Shown here: in pieces, positions 57,727 through 64,000 of the stretch
Numbering within the stretch: position 1 is the stretch's first letter
How the letters are laid out: every line of letters begins with the position of its first letter
Assembly (NCBI RefSeq): GCF_000720135.1
Contig: NZ_JOIU01000021.1
Location: 124,001 to 188,000 of the forward strand
DNA: 64,000 bases
Direction of reading: 5' to 3'
Source of the DNA: Streptomyces sp. NRRL S-1022
GTDB lineage: Bacteria > Actinomycetota > Actinomycetes > Streptomycetales > Streptomycetaceae
Notes under the pieces: generated by a model
Told to the model about the DNA's origin: nothing
Databases searched by the model: none
Seen by the model: only the letters and a program-made list of their open reading frames with translations
Position numbers and translations under genes: made by a program

Positions 57727-58196
57727 ACGGCGACGACGGCAGGCCCGGAGGGCCGGAGGAGTTCGCGGACGGGCTGCTGGAGGAGGAGCTGCGCCAGGCG
57801 GCCGCCGTGCTGGACCCGGTCCCGGCCGAGCTGGTGCAGGCGGCCCTGGACGCGTTCGCGCTGCACGACCTGGACGCCCGGCTGGCCGAGCTGTCCTTCG
57901 ACTCGCTCGTGGACGCGCTGCCGGTCAGGGGCGTCACGGGCGCGCCGCGGATGCTGACGTTCCGCGCGGGCGAGGTGACCGTCGACGTGGAGGTCACCGA
58001 GGACGGCCTGATCGGTCAGGTGCTGCCGCCGCAGCCGGCCCGCGTCGAGATCCTCGGCGGCCCGCAGACCACCCGCGCCCCGCTCATCGCGGACCCCCTC
58101 GGCCGCTTCACCGGCACCACCCCGCCGTCCGGCCCCTTCGCCCTGCGACTGCGAACCGACGCGGAGGTGATCGTCACGGAGTGGCTGCGGGCCTGA
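57723..58196 (+). CDS. Hypothetical protein coupled to the sigma factor
   Basis: 157 residues, GTG start in a GTGA overlap with the sigma factor stop. The first half is acidic and helical (FADGLLEEELRQAAAVLDPVPAELVQAALDAF), the second half beta-rich (LTFRAGEVTVDVEVTEDGLIGQVLPPQPARVEIL, then LGRFTGTTPPSGPFALRLRT), resembling a carboxypeptidase-regulatory-like or other Ig-like fold. No zinc-finger or membrane segment, so it is not a classical anti-sigma. Its tight coupling suggests it binds or modulates the sigma factor or a protease of the locus. Confidence 0.75.
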   Translation: MNGDDGRPGGPEEFADGLLEEELRQAAAVLDPVPAELVQAALDAFALHDLDARLAELSFDSLVDALPVRGVTGAPRMLTFRAGEVTVDVEVTEDGLIGQVLPPQPARVEILGGPQTTRAPLIADPLGRFTGTTPPSGPFALRLRTDAEVIVTEWLRA

Positions 58197-58339
58197 ACCA
58201 GTCCACGAGCGCCGTCGGCGCGGTGGCGCGGGGGTCCGGGTTCGGGCCGCCCGGTTCCCCCGGGGGGCCGGATCGCGGTGGCGAGCGTCTCCGGCCTGCG
58301 CCCGCCGGCCGGCGGCCGGGCACTCGTCGGAAGCGTGGC

Positions 58340-59125
58340 TCAGGGGCCGGCCAGGTCCACGAGGGACGCCAGTGCGGTGGCGAGGCGGTTCAGGCCCGGG
58401 CCGGGCGGGCCGGAGGGTTCGGTCATGTAGGTGTCCCGGCGGATCTCCACCATCAGGGCGCCGACGCGGGCGTCCGTGCCGTAGAAGTCCAGCGGGACGT
58501 ACGTCCCGGCGAACGGGCTGTCCAGCCCCGTCCCGCCGCAGCCGGCGAACGCCGTGCGGGCGGCCGCGGTCAGCTCCGGCGGGGTGTGGAAGGGGTCCGT
58601 GCCGAGGCACACCGGCGGGCGCGGGCCGGCGCCGTGGAGTTCGTACGGCAGCGGTTCGGCCGGGTACGAGTGGACGTCGATGATCACGGCCCGCCCGGTC
58701 GCGGTGAGCCGGCCGGCCACCGCCCGGGTCATGGCTGCGGCGTACGGCCGGAAATAGCGGGCGAGCAGCGGCTCCGGGTCGGTGTCCGCGGGCCGCAGCA
58801 CACCCCGGTGCGTGGTCCGCGTGTACACGGCGCCCATGCCGGCCGCCGCCATCTCCTCCCGCTCGTCCGGGAACCGCTCGGGATCCACCACCAGCCGTGA
58901 CAGCCGGTTCACGAACCGCCAGGGCCGCACCCCGGCGAGCGCCGCGGCCCGCTCGGCGATCTCGGCCGTGTGCGCGTCCGTGATCCGGTCCAGCTCCCGC
59001 TGCAGTTCCCGCTCGTCCAGCACGATCCCGGCGCGCACGTCCTCGGGTATCGCCCGTGCCGAGTGCGGCACGTGCAGCAGCACGGGGGAGTCCGGGTCAC
59101 CGGGCAGGAGGTCGAAGGAGGTCAC
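58340..59125 (-). CDS. N-formylglutamate amidohydrolase family protein
   Basis: 261 residues from the GTG at 59125; a start at 59188 is possible. LLHVPHSARAIPEDV, the DPERFPDERE region with VNRLSRLVVDPER, IIDVHSYPAEPLPYE and VGALMVEIRRDTYM are the conserved zinc-enzyme motifs of the FGase (HutG2-like) family, which splits N-formylglutamate to formate and glutamate in histidine breakdown. No other hut genes are nearby, so the true substrate may differ. Downstream of icd on the same strand but apart from it. Confidence 0.87.
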   Translation of the reverse strand: MTSFDLLPGDPDSPVLLHVPHSARAIPEDVRAGIVLDERELQRELDRITDAHTAEIAERAAALAGVRPWRFVNRLSRLVVDPERFPDEREEMAAAGMGAVYTRTTHRGVLRPADTDPEPLLARYFRPYAAAMTRAVAGRLTATGRAVIIDVHSYPAEPLPYELHGAGPRPPVCLGTDPFHTPPELTAAARTAFAGCGGTGLDSPFAGTYVPLDFYGTDARVGALMVEIRRDTYMTEPSGPPGPGLNRLATALASLVDLAGP

Positions 59126-59208
59126 GGGCCGCTCCAGGGCGTCGTCGGTGGCATGGTGCGTGATCAAGGTGCCACACACCACTGACAACGCCCCGCGGCG
59201 GGTACGAC

Positions 59209-59243
59209 CGCGCCCCGGCCGGGCGGTTGCCGGCCGGGGCGCG
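59209..59243 (-). terminator. Terminator hairpin after icd, 14-bp perfect stem
   Basis: CGCGCCCCGGCCGG (59209-59222) and CCGGCCGGGGCGCG (59230-59243) pair perfectly with a 7-nt loop, 20 bp after the stop of icd on the minus strand. Typical strong G/C hairpin terminator of high-GC actinobacteria, without a T-run. Confidence 0.7.
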
Positions 59244-59263
59244 TCACACGGGCGCCGCGGGCG

Positions 59264-61949
<2,686 letters not shown>

Positions 61950-62019
61950 GCTGCTTCGAGGGTAGTCCGTGACCGGTACGTCCGGGGGCTGCGCCGGCCG
62001 GTGCGGCGGGCGTGCCGGT

Positions 62020-62775
62020 TCACGGTCCCAGGGGCGCCCGCTCCCAGGGGCTGGGGCCGGTGCCCCGGCGCCAGGCCTCCAGGCCGTCGCCGTTCACGCA
62101 GACGATGCCGCACTGCAGCGCGTACTCCAGGGCGGGTGCCGTGAAGTCGCTCGTGGTGACCACCGCGGCGACGTCGGCCTCGTGGATGGTGAAGCAGGTC
62201 CCGCCGAAGCGCTGCATGTCCTGGGAGCCGACCTTGTTGTCGTCGCAGTACTGCTTGCACTGGATGACCAGGCGCCGCCCGTCCGGGGTGCGGGCGACGA
62301 CGTCCGCCCCGAGGTCGCCGGCCCCGCCCACCACCTCCACCTCGCGGCACTCGGCGAGCTCGCACAGCTCCGCTATCGCCTGCTCGAAACCGTCGGGGTC
62401 GAGCGCGGCGAAGTCGGTCACCGGGACGGGGGCGGCGGCGGGCACGGACGCGGCGGCCCCGGCCGCCGGTGCGGCGGCGAGACTGCCGGAGGCCTTGTCG
62501 GCGGCTTCCTCCAGCGCCCGGGCGGCCCGGACCGCGTACCCGCCGGCGGACAGGCGGCGCCGCCGGGAACGGAGCCGGAGCGCGGCGGCCGTGGCGAGCA
62601 GCGCCAGGATCCCGGCCCAGACCGGGCGGCGTTCGGCCATGTCCGCCGCCGTGCGCGCCAGGAACGCGAGGACGCACAGGATGATCGCGAGCAGCACGAA
62701 GAACATCGCGGTGCTGCGCAGGTCGAAGCGCCGACGGCGCTCCGCCCCTCGGACCTGGCGCACGGGTATGGTCAT
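62020..62775 (-). CDS. Membrane-anchored restriction endonuclease-like (Mrr_cat) protein
   Basis: 251 residues. Two N-terminal membrane helices (TAMFFVLLAIILCVLAFLA, PVWAGILALLATAAALRL) are followed by an Ala/Pro linker and a C-terminal Mrr-type PD-(D/E)xK nuclease domain: FEQAIAELCEL (Glu131), GADVV (Asp158) and IQCKQYCDD (Gln172, Lys174) form the active site. Such proteins are thought to cut modified or invading DNA near the membrane. No methylase gene is nearby. Confidence 0.88.
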   Translation of the reverse strand: MTIPVRQVRGAERRRRFDLRSTAMFFVLLAIILCVLAFLARTAADMAERRPVWAGILALLATAAALRLRSRRRRLSAGGYAVRAARALEEAADKASGSLAAAPAAGAAASVPAAAPVPVTDFAALDPDGFEQAIAELCELAECREVEVVGGAGDLGADVVARTPDGRRLVIQCKQYCDDNKVGSQDMQRFGGTCFTIHEADVAAVVTTSDFTAPALEYALQCGIVCVNGDGLEAWRRGTGPSPWERAPLGP

Positions 62776-62864
62776 GCCGGCTTCCTCCTGACAGCGACGA
62801 AGATCTCCCGGCTACGGATGCCCAAGATCCCCGCCCGCTCCCAGGACGGTCCGGCCGGGGTGGC

Positions 62865-63956
62865 TCAGTCGGCCACCGCCGCCCCGCCGGTGATGTCCTC
62901 CCCGGTGCGCTGGTGCGGGATCACCGCCGGGCCCGGCTGGAGGGAGACCGTGCGGGTGGGGGCCGGGATGCGGATGCCCTCCTCGCGGTAGCGGCGGTGC
63001 AGGCGCTTGATGAACTCGTGCTTGATCCGGTACTGGTCGCTGAACTCGCCGACGCCGAGGATCACCGTGAAGCCGATCCGGGAGTCGCCGAAGGTGTGGA
63101 AGCGGATCGCGGGCTCGTGGTCGGGGACGGCGCCGGCGACGTCCGTCATGACCTGCGCGACCACCTCAGCGGTGACCCGCTCCACGTGCTCCAGGTCGGA
63201 GTCGTAGCTCACCCCGGCCTGCACCAGGACGGTCAGCTCCTGTTCGGGGCGGGTGAAGTTGGTCATGTTGGCCTTGGCCAGCTGGCCGTTGGGGATGACC
63301 ACCAGGTTGTTGGAGAGCTGGCGGACCGTGGTCTGGCGCCAGTTGATGTCGACGACGTAGCCCTCCTCGCCGCTGCTCAGCCGGATGTAGTCGCCCGGCT
63401 GGACGGTCTTGGAGGCGAGGATGTGGACGCCCGCGAAGAGGTTGGCGAGGGTGTCCTGGAGGGCCAGGGCGACCGCCAGGCCGCCGACGCCCAGGGCGGT
63501 CAGCAGGGGCGCTATGGAGATGCCGAGGGTCTGCAGGACCACCAGGAAGCCGATGGCCAGGACCAGCACCCGGGTGATGTTGACGAAGATGGTCGCCGAG
63601 CCCGCGACGCCCGACCGGGACTGGGTGACCGTACGGACCAGACCGGCGATCACCCGGGCCGCGGAGAACGTCACCACGACGATCACCCAGACCTGGAGCG
63701 CCTGGTACACGTGGTGCTGGACGGCCTTGGTGCACGGCAGCACGGCCGTGGCCGCCGCCGCGCCGCCCGCGATCGCCGCCCAGGGGACGACCGAGCGCAG
63801 CGCGTCCACGATGACGTCGTCACCGCTCCAGCGGGTGCGTTTGGCGTGCCCCGCGAGCCAGCGCAGCAGGGTGCGGGACATGAAGGCGAGCACCAGGCCG
63901 GCCCCCAGGGCGATGCCGGCGAGGACCAGGTCGTCCAGGGTCGGCGTGCGGTTCAC
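62865..63956 (-). CDS. Mechanosensitive ion channel, MscS family
   Basis: 363 residues, GTG start with a perfect GGAGGTGA ribosome site. Three to four membrane helices are followed by the pore helix and beta domain of MscS (LTALGVGGLAVALALQDTLANLFAGVHILASKTVQPGDYIRLSSGEEGYVVDINWRQTTVR), and a C-terminal alpha/beta vestibule (HEFIKRLHRRYREEGIRIPAPTRTV). It opens on membrane tension to release solutes during osmotic downshift. The 5' end is complete, 44 bp before the window edge. Confidence 0.93.
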   Translation of the reverse strand: MNRTPTLDDLVLAGIALGAGLVLAFMSRTLLRWLAGHAKRTRWSGDDVIVDALRSVVPWAAIAGGAAAATAVLPCTKAVQHHVYQALQVWVIVVVTFSAARVIAGLVRTVTQSRSGVAGSATIFVNITRVLVLAIGFLVVLQTLGISIAPLLTALGVGGLAVALALQDTLANLFAGVHILASKTVQPGDYIRLSSGEEGYVVDINWRQTTVRQLSNNLVVIPNGQLAKANMTNFTRPEQELTVLVQAGVSYDSDLEHVERVTAEVVAQVMTDVAGAVPDHEPAIRFHTFGDSRIGFTVILGVGEFSDQYRIKHEFIKRLHRRYREEGIRIPAPTRTVSLQPGPAVIPHQRTGEDITGGAAVAD

Positions 63957-64000
63957 CGGTCACCTCCGGGGCGCGGAACCGCTGCGGAGCACCACTTGTG

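Overview
The window is high-GC (about 72-74% G+C) actinobacterial DNA with the hallmarks of Streptomyces: near-saturated third-position G/C, many GTG starts and 4-bp GTGA/ATGA gene overlaps, Tat/lipoprotein solute-binding proteins, a monomeric isocitrate dehydrogenase, and the small Cys-containing leader peptides (core HIDLQRV) that actinomycetes carry in front of sulfur genes. About 61 intact protein genes, one tRNA-Pro(GGG), one SAM-clan riboswitch, three leader peptides, two micro-ORFs and two gene remnants can be supported. No CRISPR array, integrase or intact insertion sequence was seen.

Layout. 1-8246 (+): a one-direction cluster with the end of an MDR dehydrogenase, two MFS exporters, three membrane O-acyltransferases of the macrolide-acyltransferase type (two of them a recent tandem duplication), an alpha/beta hydrolase and a second MDR oxidoreductase; it looks like tailoring and export for a small molecule. 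7209-15026 (-): a sugar operon of solute-binding lipoprotein, two MalF/MalG permeases, GH42 beta-galactosidase and a secreted GH5 enzyme whose frame has lost its stop and runs antisense through the end of the first cluster. 15558-23636: an inositol/ribose-like ABC importer with a TIM-barrel isomerase, opposed by two Gfo/Idh/MocA dehydrogenases flanking an SDR remnant, and a LacI regulator with a perfect palindrome in the divergent promoter. 23626-30080: cupin, small membrane protein, a TetR/MFS drug-efflux pair with twin operators, tRNA-Pro, patatin-like lipase, a Trypco1-type protein and DUF488.

30389-33816 (+): small membrane protein, Na+/solute symporter and LytS-type kinase joined through two micro-ORFs by an unbroken relay of 4-nt overlaps. 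33885-35636 (-): protease P-domain remnant and an APC permease. 35833-41388 (-): hydroxyproline catabolic operon (D-hydroxyproline dehydrogenase subunits, DHDPS-family deaminase, 4-hydroxyproline epimerase, GntR regulator). 41465-49819 (+): a sulfur-acquisition cluster with three leader peptides, a SAM-IV-like riboswitch, a GST-like protein, an amino-acid-type ABC importer, a GNAT and two LLM flavin monooxygenases.

50043-58196: two proteases and a CHAT protease: a metzincin-like protein with HQxxH in place of HExxH, an ATPase-LuxR regulator, a TPR-CHAT protein divergent from a cytoplasmic subtilase, an ECF-like sigma factor and a coupled small protein. This last module is the best candidate for an uncharacterised proteolytic signalling or conflict system. 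58340-63956 (-) is housekeeping: N-formylglutamate amidohydrolase, icd, DUF4186, a membrane-anchored Mrr-type nuclease and an MscS channel.
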